Source: Bigelowiella natans CCMP2755
Lineage: Eukaryota > Cercozoa > Chlorarachniophyceae
Direction: 5' to 3'
Assembly: GCA_000320545.1 (NCBI GenBank)
Contig: ADNK01001471.1
Coordinates: forward strand, 1-31,349
Length of the DNA: 31,349 bases
The translations under genes were made by a program, and so were the position numbers. Below, in pieces: positions 12,796-23,032 of this stretch (position 1 is the first letter of the stretch; each line of letters starts with the position of its first letter). The notes under the pieces are model-generated. The model did no database searches and was not told the origin of the DNA. It saw only the letters and a program-made list of their open reading frames with translations.

Positions 12796-12923
12796 TTGTG
12801 TGTGCCGCACCGTGACGCGCATACTATTTTTATAGTGTCAATTGAGCGCTATTCTTAACCAAAGACATGCTTGGCGTGCAACAGGTTGGATATTGGTGAG
12901 AAAGGAAGCAGTCACGCGAAGAA
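11779..12923. other. Gene-poor stretch with compound microsatellites, upstream of the VPS9 gene
   Basis: No supported gene. A 14-base word, acttgcgacagaca, occurs at about 12402 and again at about 12509. A (TG)n run covers about 12622-12662, GAT triplets about 12725-12755 and a second (TG)n run about 12756-12794. The last 130 bases before the ATG at 12924 would hold the promoter and 5' UTR of the VPS9 gene, but I see no recognisable core promoter motif. Confidence 0.5.
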
Positions 12924-14939
12924 ATGGATGCATTCGCCGACTTGGAATTCCACCAGGGGGACACGAATTCATTCGGTAGGGGTAAAGAGAATGGAGAGGA
13001 AACAAAGAATCCACCAGAAGTAGAATCTACGAATCCTCCATCATCATCGAACAATGGGGGAAAAGAAGTTGGCAGATCTGAAACAACTGAAGTAGGAACA
13101 TTCTGGGAGAATGATCAGGGTATCAGTGGCGATACTCGGGAAAATGCTGATAACAATTCTGCAACACCCATAGACCAAGAGGAGGGTAATAACGTAAAGG
13201 CGCAGAAAGAAGCGATGGGAGATGCCACAGATGAGGCTGCGAGATCCAAGCCGACTGAGATGAAGACATCATCTTCTTCAAGTTCCATATCCCAACACTT
13301 CACAGCCATGAATACCTCCATAACTGGGAAGGAGTCGAGGGAGGATAGATCATCTTCAAGTGAATGGGGAATTGTGAAGATGATGAATCGGCTGAGGGCA
13401 CAGAGTGAGGCAAGTGTGCCTCCTAGCAGTAGTGGCGAGAGCAGTACCACCACCAAAGCGCAACCGAATGGAAATATTCGTGCAACAAAGGAGAAAAGCG
13501 GGACGGCAGGAGGAAACAGGCAACGATATACATACCTGAATTTCATCGACAAGATGCGAAAACCACAGGCCAAACCGCAGGCGCGAAAGTTGAATCAATT
13601 CGTGAAGCAGTACATAAGGTTAAAGAGCATCGGAGAGGCTGAGATGAAAGCAATCCACCGATTCATCGTAGAAGCCCATGCTGGCGTGTCTCATAACGTC
13701 CTCTGGAGGGAGGCTAGCGAACTCGAACTTGACAACGTCTTTGAGAGCCTTGAGAAGTGCATCCTGCTGAAGCTGTACGCCAAGGTATTTTTTGCCGGAC
13801 CCGCGGAGCAGCAAGTGGACCTAGCTTTAGAGAAGATCATCTTCTGCCACCAGTTCTTGAAGCCTTCGAACCTAGACATTAAAGACATTTACTACGACGC
13901 TCCGGTCTGGGATTTAGCGCAGGGGGAACTTAAGAGAATGAATCAGTACAAAGCGCCGAGGGACAAGATAGTGTGTTTGCTCAACTGCTGCAAGATGATT
14001 CTGAACCTCTTAAAGAAGGCCAAGGAAAAGGCAGCGGGCGGAGACACGATGGATCCAGATAAACTGAAGAAGAAACAAGGGTTGCTGCCTTCCGCGGACG
14101 ATTTCCTACCAATACTTATCTACATCGTCCTGAAGGCTCGAGTACCCAATCTCCACTTGAATATTAGATATATCGAGATTTCGAGACATCCAAGGAAGCT
14201 GAGTGGAGAGGCAGCCTATTACTTCACCAACTTAAAGTAGTGTGATGAATGAAAAAACAGTCATAATCCAACACGTTTTCCCTATTTTTCTTGCTCGGAA
14301 GACGGGGGGGTGGGGGGGGGGGGGGAAGGGGCACGAAACCACTGTTAATTATGAGTGGGTATTCTGACTAAACGGACACACCGATTGTTGCAGGAATAAT
14401 ACCGGAAGAACACGATGAAAAATCATTCACTTAAGCATGTTTTTTTGTTTGATGACCCCAATGCAGGTCTGCAGTGGCTTTCATAGAGCGCCTGTCAACG
14501 GACATGCTCTCGATAGAGCGCGAACTGTACGAGGGAGAACTGAAGGCTGCCGAGCAGCAATGGGAGGAGGCCATGCGTAAAAAAAAGAAAAAGAGCGCTG
14601 GTGCTAATAATGCAGCGTCGCCTCAGGAATCAGGGGCCACGGATGTTGGGCGCAGCAGCTCCAGCATTAAACCTACAACGCAGCCGAATAGGACAAGCGA
14701 ATCATCTGAGGCCAAAGCAAAACTGGATCCCTCCGTCTTTCAATTCTACCACACGCGAGTCGATGATCTTAAGGTGACACACGTTTCGTCCCCCTTTTCT
14801 CTAATCCATTTGTGAATCACGCCAGCTTGCAAATCTTCACCGAAAATTAAAAACATAGGTGAGCGACGTTCCGAAGCTTCTGGAAGAATATAAACGCATG
14901 GCGAATCTCCTCATTAAACTCCAGACACAGGGGAGGTAA
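12924..14939 (+). CDS. VPS9-domain Rab5-type guanine nucleotide exchange factor
   Basis: Likely activates Rab5-family GTPases on endosomes by GDP/GTP exchange. Three exons: 12924-14236, 14467-14773 and 14859-14939 (TAA), introns of 230 and 85 bases, phases consistent, giving about 566 residues. The first 200 residues are acidic and Ser/Thr-rich and probably disordered. A helical bundle starts near residue 195 (RYTYLNFIDKMRKPQAK). The VPS9 core follows: SADDFLPILIYIVLKARVPN near residue 390 holds the conserved aspartate of the catalytic site, then NIRYIEISRHPRKLSGEAAY, with NL/SAVAFIERL restored exactly across the first intron. A poly-Lys run lies in exon 2, and the C-terminus is a short helix (VPKLLEEYKRMANLLIKLQ). 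No ubiquitin-binding or Rab-effector domain is visible. The layout resembles Rabex-5/VPS9, but no orthologue is assigned. Confidence 0.88.
14304..14327. repeat. Interrupted poly-G run in the first VPS9-gene intron
   Basis: A G run broken by single T and A bases, lying in the intron between coding exons 1 and 2. Similar G runs occur in introns of the FAM98, IleRS and RasGAP-type genes, usually on the coding strand or its complement without clear preference. Confidence 0.85.
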
Positions 14940-15819
14940 GCACCTGCAAGTTCGCGTTTACTTTTGGTCTGATTTTAAGGGTATTTTGTCATGCATCACG
15001 CAAAACAATCGACAGATCGTTACCGACTACTTCGACGCCTCCGAAGTCAGGCATATTCTCAGGCCTCTTTCTTCGCGGATAGTAAGATTTTAGTGTTATC
15101 CATCGGCTCGCACAGAGAGTAGTTGCGATGCGAAAGTCCTAAACTGCAGCAAATAATATCATTCTTCCATGTAGCTTGTCATGTTTAAAATACAACTTAT
15201 TCATTTTATTGTATATATAATTGTATATTTGGTCTCATCGCGCAATTCACGTTATCGCGCGCGCTGGGTCGTGCCAAATCAGTAATCATGCGGGCAAGCG
15301 ATAGCAACTGCTAGTTTAGGCTAAGAAGATAGTGCATGCATAGCATGGCGTAGCAATACGATGCAGTGAGATGTGAGCTGTGATCGACAAAGCTAGTTTT
15401 AGACAGGTCCACGATGTATGTGTCACTCAGAAAGGTAGCATCGCGGATGTACATATTCCTAGATTCATATTTTACGTTCAACCCCTCCGTTTCGTACGTA
15501 GCGTTGTGAGTTTGCATGTTTTTATGCGTATAGTACGCCACGATCGTCGCGCCACACAACTGCTGCGCGATGGAATGCGCTTTGAGTGTATCTATGCTCG
15601 CTTCAATACAAAGGCTAGTAAACAGTGTAGTGTCAATTGATATAGTCACATTACCGAGCGCACTGGCCAGGACGGCTTCGACTCGCGGATCATCAAAGGC
15701 ATGCCTTTTTTTGCATTGTAGAACATTCTTTCATTTTCGCAGCTGCTAGGAAAGAAATTACTTTTATCCTGCAACTAATATTTACGTCCTTTGCTCGTAG
15801 GGAAACGCTTGCGCCAGAT
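14940..15819. other. Intergenic, between convergent VPS9 and FHA genes
   Basis: This region separates the 3' ends of the VPS9 gene (+) and the FHA gene (-). A TA-rich stretch near 15180-15230 could hold polyadenylation signals. Open frames of about 85-110 codons around 15311-15649 exist on both strands, but they have no family features or usable splice context and are probably chance. I see nothing else. Confidence 0.5.
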
Positions 15820-16791
15820 TCAATTTTTGCGGGTCCAATCTCGGAATAGCAAATGGAATCTCTCCTTCTTTTATGTGGGCAATATTAATCATGCAGCTGA
15901 AGTTTCCAGCTTTAAGGGTAGACTGAGATAACGCATAAATACTTTAGCAATCGAATCGAATAGCCTCATATGGAACCGATATGGATTTGAAAGATAGTAG
16001 TAAATGCACCTTGTCAGGAATTCTAACTCTCGATCCAGCTTCATAATAGTTGTCGTTGACCCTAATCCCACTTGCACCTGAAGAAGCCATTAAAATCACT
16101 TCATGATACGTGCATGAAAGAGGAAGCGCTTCAATACCAGATACTTTCATGTAGAGTCCGGAGCCGTTGGTTGCGAGATAGATGGTTGCGTGCTTACATG
16201 TTGAAAACCAAGGGAAAGATTTTAAATTCTTCCTGATTAACCATTTCTATTCACTGCACCTGCTTGGATATGCAAGGATCTGCTCCCATAGGAACGTCTA
16301 CATGCGGCACAGAGGTCGTCCGGCCCAACTTTATCACGTTCTTTTGCATATAGTATTCCAGAGCATAGTGGGGGTTGAAAAGAACGGCATAGCCCCACAG
16401 ACTAAGGGGGGGTGCAATAGGAGAGAGTGAGACTAGCAGATCGGAACGTATTCACTTATGCTTAAGGTGGCGCATGATAAATACTCGCATTACCCCTTCC
16501 TCAGTCTCTCAACTATCAGCCGCTGTCTCCTCGGGCTTAGATGCGCATACTTATCCTGCACGAGACAAGCCAGCTGCTCGTCGTCATCGCCTTCATCGTT
16601 CAGCGACCCTCCCGTTAAGACTCCTGATATTGATGGTTGTCATCAATGGACATTGCATGTTGTTGGACATCATGAAGGAATGCAGATTAGTCGCAGAAAG
16701 GCCCATTGTAGTAGCCACTATCGTCGTCATTCGGTGCTCAAAGTGCTGCACGAGTGCTGCGAGTAGGAACGGACGGGCTCTCGTCGTTCAT
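15820..16791 (-). CDS. Small FHA-domain protein
   Basis: The forkhead-associated domain binds phosphothreonine peptides, often in nuclear regulatory proteins. Six exons read leftwards: 16752-16791, 16494-16623, 16260-16401, 16138-16192, 16010-16077 and 15820-15867 (TGA), all phases consistent, about 160 residues. A short acidic N-terminus (NDEGDDDEQLACLVQDKY) and a basic helix (LSPRRQRLIVERLRKG) precede the FHA domain, which fills the rest. Its landmarks are EYYMQKNVIKLGRTTS (the Gly-Arg phosphate-binding motif), CISKQHATIY (family S-R/K-x-H), SGIRVNDNYYEAGS (family G-x-x-V-N-x-x-x-x-x-x-G-S) and a closing RFHLLF strand. The EYYMQ start resembles the domain of plant FHA2 and fungal Fhl1-type proteins. 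Introns are 60-142 bases. The last acceptor could be one codon further in. It is head to head with FAM98. Confidence 0.82.
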
Positions 16792-17306
16792 TGTTATCCT
16801 TTTTCTCTTCGATCTGCCAAGTTAGACAATATTTTTACGATTATCATCGGATGACATATTCATATATCAAGACATCCCAATTGTGCAACAGACAAAAGGA
16901 GCATTCCCAAATGGAGGATGCTGTTCGAGTCGATTTTACAGCACCGGAAACATCCTACTTTGCTCCCTCCTTGTGCGATGATTCTCTAGGAAAGAATGTT
17001 ACGTACTATTGACGGTAACAAAAAACCCTAAATATCCCAACATTAGCTTTTCATATCGTTCCCGTTCTTCCGAATAGTGCTATTTAGAACAAATATATTC
17101 GGTAATATTTCCTTCATTTTTTACGAATCAGAGAGTACGATCGCAAGAAACATACAAACACAAACGCGAACCAACTCTAGCTCGGTCGGCCGAGTGCGAC
17201 CTCCCCCCCTTCGAACGGTGTATGGCCAAACCCTTTGGCGTCCCAGAACAATCCAGCGTATAAAACGGGCTGGGGTGGAAATAGCAAGGACCGATTACGA
17301 AAGTCG
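16792..17306. promoter_or_regulatory. Shared upstream region between FHA (-) and FAM98 (+)
   Basis: The two start codons lie 515 bases apart on opposite strands, so both promoters and 5' UTRs must share this stretch unless there are distant 5' exons. I see no clear TATA box or other named element. The open frames here on either strand have no recognisable content. Confidence 0.45.
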
Positions 17307-18420
17307 ATGGCTTCCTCGGCCTGCGGTGAGGGGCTCCTGGAGCTCATCTTAGATCAAGTTGAAGACCTCCAGCTGACTGGTAGCGAGGTTGGAGATATCG
17401 ATAGCCTGCAAGACTCCTTACCCCAAGGAATTTCCTCTACCTACGCGAAATTGGCTTTGGAGGCTATCACAATTCTTCATGCTTTCGACCCTGAAAACAC
17501 CCCCAAACCGGTCCTCATCATAAGGCTCCTTTGATAAGGGCTGTGTGCGAATACGTATTCCACCACATTGACAATCCTTGCTTTGATTTCTTAGCCGCGG
17601 GTAGGAACATCTACCGCTGAGCTGGACAAGTTCTGCAACGGCCTCTTGTCGTTCGCGAAAGCAATTGGGTTCGTCAGAAAAGATTCTCTCGTCACGCACA
17701 CGACGCATCATTGATAGATTGATTTTTCCTTGTATGCCTGCTCCGACAAAGCTTCCCTGACGGAAGCATCATCTCAAGTGGATCCGCAAGGTTTAGTGGG
17801 AATGACCGATTGATTTAGTGATGTGCGTACGTGTGTATTTCCAGCTGATGAAGTATATCTGCCAGGCTTCGTTCAAATCCCGACTCAGCCGCCAAGATAC
17901 TGAGTATTTAGGACACACAAAAGCATCATTATCATCATCATTAACAACAACAACAGCAATTGGATAGAGATTGACGGTTTCCACGCTAGCTGTGTGCCAC
18001 TGACGATTTTTCTTGATAAATTCCCCAGCATTCCTTCTCTCAGAGCTCCAAGCCGTGCGAATGTTGGCGGCGGCAGGAACGAAGAGCGGGGGGGGTGGCG
18101 ATGAAGCGAAAATCGGCACTAGAAATAGACACAAGAATATAACAGAAGATGTCAAGAATCAGAACTGTGGCGAGGATAAAGCCATCGACCAGTTTGATGT
18201 ACGCGCATTATGTGACTGTCGCTGAATAATACAATTCTCATGATGTCGTCTTGCCGAACTTATTCCTGATCGAGAGGGCATATTTCCCCATCCTTAGATA
18301 AGTGGAACATTACGTGCTTTGGACTTGAAGCCTAGAGATAAGGGAAGGGACCCGAATCCTCTACATTGCATTAAAACGTAAGATTTTAAGCACGCAATCA
18401 CACAGACACACACGCACACA

Positions 18421-18458
<38 letters not shown>

Positions 18459-19807
18459 AGCTGGGATTTAGTTTGGAAAAAAAATAATCATAAAATTTCC
18501 TTTATTTTCAATTATATTCCTTGCGCAGGCACGTGACAAAAAGCCTCGAATGGCTACCGCCGGGGTATCTGTTCTCTTTTCAAACGGTCTATTCTAATCA
18601 TAATATGATCTTAAAATATACCGCAGCTACGTGATCTCAAAGAGGTTGCTGGATCGAAGTCGTTTCTCCCCCCTGCAACTGGTCGGACCAGGATCACATC
18701 ACAGTCACTTCCTATGGGTAGAAAAATGATTATAGCGTACAATTTCAGAAAGTGCTGGCGGACATTAACGAGACCTTGGCCAAGGACTATGCGCTCAGAC
18801 ATAAGGTGGACACTGCTCTTAAAAAGGGATGAACATGCAATATGTTGCCACCATAGAATCAAAACCGAGCAGATCAAATCAAACAAATGAAGGTTCTCTC
18901 GAAGAGGTTTGAGCTAACTCTCAAAAGCTTCACTTGGTCGGGCAAGGTAGTAAACCATGGAGGAGCTTGCAATCAGAAAGAAATGAGCAGATTCCAATTT
19001 TGGGGGTGTTGGGGGGGGGGGGGGGGAGACGCAGACAGAGGAGGGCAGGGGGTGGTTGCTGGGAGATGGCCATGGCACATGAGAGAGTAAGAGAGAGAAT
19101 GAGCGAGATTAGAGAAGGACTCTGAACATTGCCTCGATCTGTTTCTCCATCGTCCAATCCCTAGGGAAAGGAAAACGCAGAAAAAATAATGGGAAAAGTT
19201 GGCCATCTGGGGAACAGAAGTGCGTGCCCTCTTTTGTCTTTTTCCTACGTACTTGCCTGTAGCGCACAGAGCATAGAGCGAGCGGCGTTCATTGTGTGAC
19301 TGAACAAACCACGACCCCACCAGATGCCGAAGAAGTCGTGAAAATATCGTTAGACGAGCTCTTCTTGGCAGGGGTAAGAGGGACACACGTCGACCAGAAT
19401 TGCGACAAAGCCCCAGCCCGATGCGCTCTAATAACAAACACCCTCTCCCTCAGGCCGATGTCCTTGAAATGAAAAAGATCACCGCTACCCAGGAAGAAAC
19501 CAAGATCAAGAGAGCAATCATTGGAAATGTAATATATATTTGGGAAGGAAATTCGCGTTGAGTCCACCATAGCAAAAAATGCTTCTTGTTCTTGTTGTTG
19601 TGGTTCTTCTTCTTCTTCTTCTTCTTCTTCTTCTTCTTCTTCTTCTTCTTTAGGTACCAGATCGGGGTGGGCGTGTCGGAGAGGCACGTGGGGGTACGAC
19701 TGGGCCCTCGTTCAAGCCACGGGATCCAAGGTCACATTGTCCTCGTCCTAAACGCAATGGAGAGATATAGCACAACGACGATTACGATCGCTATGATACT
19801 GATGATA

Positions 19808-19840
<33 letters not shown>

Positions 19841-20238
19841 GTGCGTGGGTTCACAACTCCTGCCCGTGCCCATCGCCTGTTTTGTAAGCTGCCTATTGAT
19901 AAGAAAACTGGTCTCCTCTGTTTCATACCGCTGATAGATCAGAGAATTGGAAGAATCGCGCACGTGGCGGTGGAGGAAGAGGGCGTGGAGGTAATCCATT
20001 TTAAAGAGGTATAACATAGCAAATACTCAGGACATGTCTACATACAATATTTAAAGGAGGAGGTGGAAGAGGAAACCAGAGGCGTACAAATTCTGGCAAC
20101 TACGACGGGAGCACTGATCACCGGCAAAATTTTGGGCGTGGGGGGAAAGGAAAGCGTAGAGGCGGAGGAAGAAGAGGAGGACATCGCGGCAGATCAGGGA
20201 GAAGCGGTGGTCGCTGGAAAGCATCTAGTTACCATTGA
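17307..20238 (+). CDS. FAM98-family protein with RGG tail
   Basis: FAM98 proteins in animals belong to the tRNA-splicing ligase (RTCB/DDX1) complex and bind RNA. Fifteen exons, all in phase, about 429 residues: 17307-17510, 17595-17668, 17752-17790, 17866-17903, 18029-18198, 18529-18564, 18627-18717, 18753-18805, 18893-18946, 19165-19197, 19263-19373, 19454-19528, 19654-19730, 19938-19990, 20057-20238 (TGA). Conserved blocks: LLELILDQVEDLQLTG at the N-terminus; SFAKAIGFPDGS; AKILTFLLSELQAVRML; VLADINETLAKDYALRHK; VLSKRFELTLKSFTWSGK; ISLDELFLAG; VPDRGGR. The C-terminus is an RGG/GGR-rich tail (GGGGRGRGGGGGRGNQRR, then KRRGGGRRGGHRG) as in animal FAM98A/B. Exon 4 may start 12 bases earlier, and exons 6 and 10 rest on phase and splice sites only. 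Introns hold TA, poly-G, TTC and GAT repeats. Confidence 0.88.
18422..18454. repeat. (TA)n microsatellite in a FAM98 intron
   Basis: An uninterrupted TA run in the intron between exons 5 and 6 of the FAM98 gene. Other repeats in introns of this gene are poly-G at about 19011-19026, (TTC)n at about 19605-19650 just before the acceptor of exon 13, where it supplies the pyrimidine tract, and (GAT)n at about 19798-19841. Confidence 0.9.
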
Positions 20239-21585
20239 GACAAACACGCGAGATAGAGCCTTTATTCCACATGCAGACTTACTGCGTTGTTGCAGCTTTG
20301 TTCGTCCACACAGCCTCACTTTGACGTTTGTCCTTTGACGCTTGTCCTTTGACGCTTGTCCTATTTTTTACAAGATGGCTGTGACCGTCATATTCAAGCG
20401 CCATTGTATTATTATGTTGATTAGCTTGCACTTTTGAAACCCGTGGCTACGCACGCGGACGTGGGCCTGCCGCCGCCCTAGCGCCACTCTATTTATTTTT
20501 TCGACCGTAGTAACCTGCTGCTATGTACATGCGACTCGCTTTCTTGAGCAGCATAGCAACGTAACACATGCGCAAAACATAGCGGATGCATGCTACTACA
20601 GCTACAGCAAGTGGTGACAATTGGGAAAATGTAATCCTTCTCATTGCTTAGTCACATTCGTCTCACATCTAGCAGATCTAGAGATGTTGTACAGCTAGCT
20701 AGCTAGCCCCACGTACGTCCATTGTTTGATTGTTTGTGTGTCACATCGTGGGGGACCAGCGTGGAATGCCCCATCCCCAGCCAGCCAGTCTCGGCTACAT
20801 CGATTTGTTGCTTTTGATCGAGATACCGCCACGCCTGCCAGACCATAGTAGACACAAAACATAGCAGCAAGCATGCAAGCTATCTAGCTATGCAATACTA
20901 GAACATGTACTAGAACAATGACGCCGTCATAGCTATAGGACTTGAGGACACACATGTCTCTATACATGTACGCGCAGTACGCGTGTGCCGGTACAGTTGT
21001 ACTCATCTGTAGTCGATGCCACTACGCGCGCATCGAAACTGCTAGCTGCATGCACGATGTACTGCTAGACGATGCGATGAGCATGTTATGCACATATACA
21101 TGCCCGGCAGCCGCTGACGTCATTATGAGCGCGACTTACACATCCTGACAGGTGGCTCTCATTGGATACGGCTGCGTTCGTGTACGACACTACAGCATAG
21201 GAGGGCTTGCCTTTACCAACGCTTCAGCAAGCTAAAGATTCGCTTTTTAAAAAGTTTTAGAAATAGCTAGGACACAATTAATAACGAACATCAGCGTAGC
21301 TGTTTCCGAGAAGCTGGCAACGTTGTCATACGGAACCCAAAGCCGGTCTATCGTACAAAGAAAGATTAATGTCAGGGTTAATTTTGTGTCAAAACATTAT
21401 CTTTGAAGTAATCACCTTCATCTTCTTCTTCTCGATAGCACCCAGCTTGTGCAATGCCTGTAAGTACTCCTTTGTCTGGAACACTGAGAAGCCAGCATGC
21501 TTCACACCTTTTACTACTGCCGAAAGAGCCCTGAACAAAAATATCCTTTGATATTTACTCGAAATTTGAGAGTACTGTTTGATTT
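20239..21585. other. Intergenic stretch rich in short palindromes; 14-base tandem repeat
   Basis: No supported gene. About 20320-20362 holds three near-copies of a 14-base unit, ttgacgcttgtcct. From about 20580 to 21130 the DNA is unusually dense in short palindromic words (agctagctagct at 20693, ctagaacatgtactag near 20905, acatgtacgcgcagtacgcg near 20960, gctagctgcatgc near 21040). It ends between the 3' ends of FAM98 (+) and the Dam1-like gene (-). Confidence 0.5.
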
Positions 21586-21961
21586 TTACATCCAGTCTTG
21601 ATCTTGCATGCCTTCCAGGAGACGATTCATTCGCTTTTTCTCAAAATCATTGTTGTATTTCGGGGGAAGCTTTGCGCGGAGACGATATAATGCCTGAGAA
21701 ATGGACAAATCGATCATTATCATGAGACGTCACCGATGAATGATGATTTACCGTATCGAGGAGGAGTTTTTTCCTACTTGATTCTTTACCCTTCCCACGT
21801 GATTTTGATTTTGTTCTGGTAGATTTCGTAGTTTTTGTCGAGGTTTTCTTTGCTTTCTTAGTTCCTGATTTAACTACTGGTTGATCCTGTTGTTCAGGTT
21901 TGGCTGGAATCACCTCCTCCTTTCTCTCTGCAAGTCATAAATTCTAGTTATGAACGTATGC

Positions 21962-22035
<74 letters not shown>

Positions 22036-22580
22036 GTGTGTGTGTGTATGTTTGTGCGGGTGGTGTCGGCGGGTGGTGTTGGCATGTGTAACCTTCAATG
22101 GTCGAGCACTCGACAGGCAGCTGATGTTGTTGAATGTCGAATTGTTTTGGTTCCCTCAGAACATCCATATTTGGAAGAGGCTCCGCTTGCGGTTTGACAA
22201 AGTTATAGCTAGCAGAATTCAGGCTCATCGAAACGAAGAAAGTGCCCATCTTGTAATTGAATTCATTCAGCTCGTCGCTTGTGTGGGCCATCGTGCCTAT
22301 ACCATGTTCCAAGATTCGGAACTCGCGTGCGATCTTTTCCAGAAGAGCTGACGTATTTAATCAGGATTAGCTGACATAATAAATCCTCTCTCGCAAACAC
22401 TTCTCTATAACCATTGGTTTTGAGATCCATGGTCTAGAGACCGGAATGGAAGGGGAGGTATTTGATGGGGTCAGGAAAAGTGAACCAATCAGCTAAATTT
22501 CTTCAGCGACAACCCAAACCTCTTCCCGCAAAAAACCGAGTGTGATCCAGGAGATCATCGGGAGACTGCTTCCCTGCCAT
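21586..22580 (-). CDS. Dam1-like DASH kinetochore complex subunit
   Basis: Dam1 belongs to the DASH/Dam1 ring that couples kinetochores to spindle microtubules. Four exons read leftwards: 22520-22580, 22093-22347, 21752-21927 and 21586-21693 (TAA), all phases consistent, about 199 residues. The core helix region (residues about 20-75) reads EKIAREFRILEHGIGTMA, then DELNEFNYKMGTFFVSMSLN and NFVKPQAEP. This fits the Dam1 pattern of a helix, a short 'h-LxxFN' turn, a 'F-xFhxxhxxN' helix and a Phe-x-x-x-Pro end. A Lys/Ser/Thr-rich basic linker follows (about residues 110-160), as in fungal Dam1, then a conserved-looking tail, LRAKLPPKYNNDFEKKRMNR, resembling the LPxKYR segment near the end of fungal homologues. 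The intron between exons 2 and 3 carries CA, TC and TG repeats. The assignment comes from pattern memory without a search; another small coiled-coil protein is possible. Confidence 0.58.
21966..22049. repeat. Compound (CA)n-(TC)n-(TG)n microsatellite
   Basis: CA repeats, then TC repeats to about 22033, then a short TG run, all within the intron between exons 2 and 3 of the Dam1-like gene. On the coding strand the order is CA, GA, TG. Long open frames here (THTHTH..., RERERE..., SLSLSL...) are only translations of the repeat. Confidence 0.9.
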
Positions 22581-23032
22581 ATTGCCGAGAAGGAGAGTTT
22601 GAGTCCCTTTTCTATGAAACGCAGGAGATTCTCATTAAAATTCATAGGTTGTTCAAACATTCCAAAATAGATTCTTTTGTGGAGATTTATTGGGGAAAAT
22701 GATACATATTGGACAAGAAAGGAGAGGATTTTTTGTAGAATTGTTAAATCTAAGTTGAAGCCACGCGGTTTCTGCTCTATTTGCTTACTCTTGGTATTAT
22801 TCTGAGTCTGAAAATTAATTCATTTAAAATCCCCATCCTATTGAACCTCTACGACATGCATTTATATGCAATAAGAGAGAATCGCCTTACGTTGTCGTCT
22901 TCGCGCTCTCAACACTGCGCGAGAAGCGAAGGAGCAGACCGAAGAAGGTGAGGGTGACAATCAGTCCTTTTTTCTTTATTAAACTTAATGGACACGTCTG
23001 ACCTTTATCCCTGATTCATTCTGTAGACGAAA
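22581..23032. promoter_or_regulatory. Shared upstream region of Dam1-like (-) and RBM8A (+), with a 5' UTR intron of RBM8A
   Basis: The start codons face away from each other across 452 bases. A likely intron in the RBM8A 5' UTR runs from 22948 (GTGAGG donor after GAAGAAG) to 23026 (CTGTAG acceptor), six bases before the ATG at 23033. Transcription of RBM8A would then begin upstream of about 22940. No core promoter motif is obvious. Confidence 0.5.

Noticed and set aside
12553-12822. Open frames of THTHTH/VCVCVC type around 12.6-12.8 kb
   Set aside because: They translate TG/CA and GAT microsatellites only.
16458-16854. Plus-strand frames of about 100-126 codons
   Set aside because: They are antisense shadows of exons 1 and 2 of the FHA gene, whose splice phases and domain content are consistent.
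17793-18155. Minus-strand frame starting with a signal-peptide-like sequence
   Set aside because: It overlaps FAM98 exons 4 and 5 on the other strand and includes repeat-derived residues; no further support.
18611-18886. Minus-strand 91-codon frame with a hydrophobic start
   Set aside because: It lies antisense to FAM98 exons 7 and 8, which match the family on the plus strand.
22348-22440. Alternative Dam1-like start (minus-strand ATG near 22432) with a 28-base intron
   Set aside because: An intron that short is unlike all others here, and the exon at 22520-22580 joins in phase with a normal 172-base intron.
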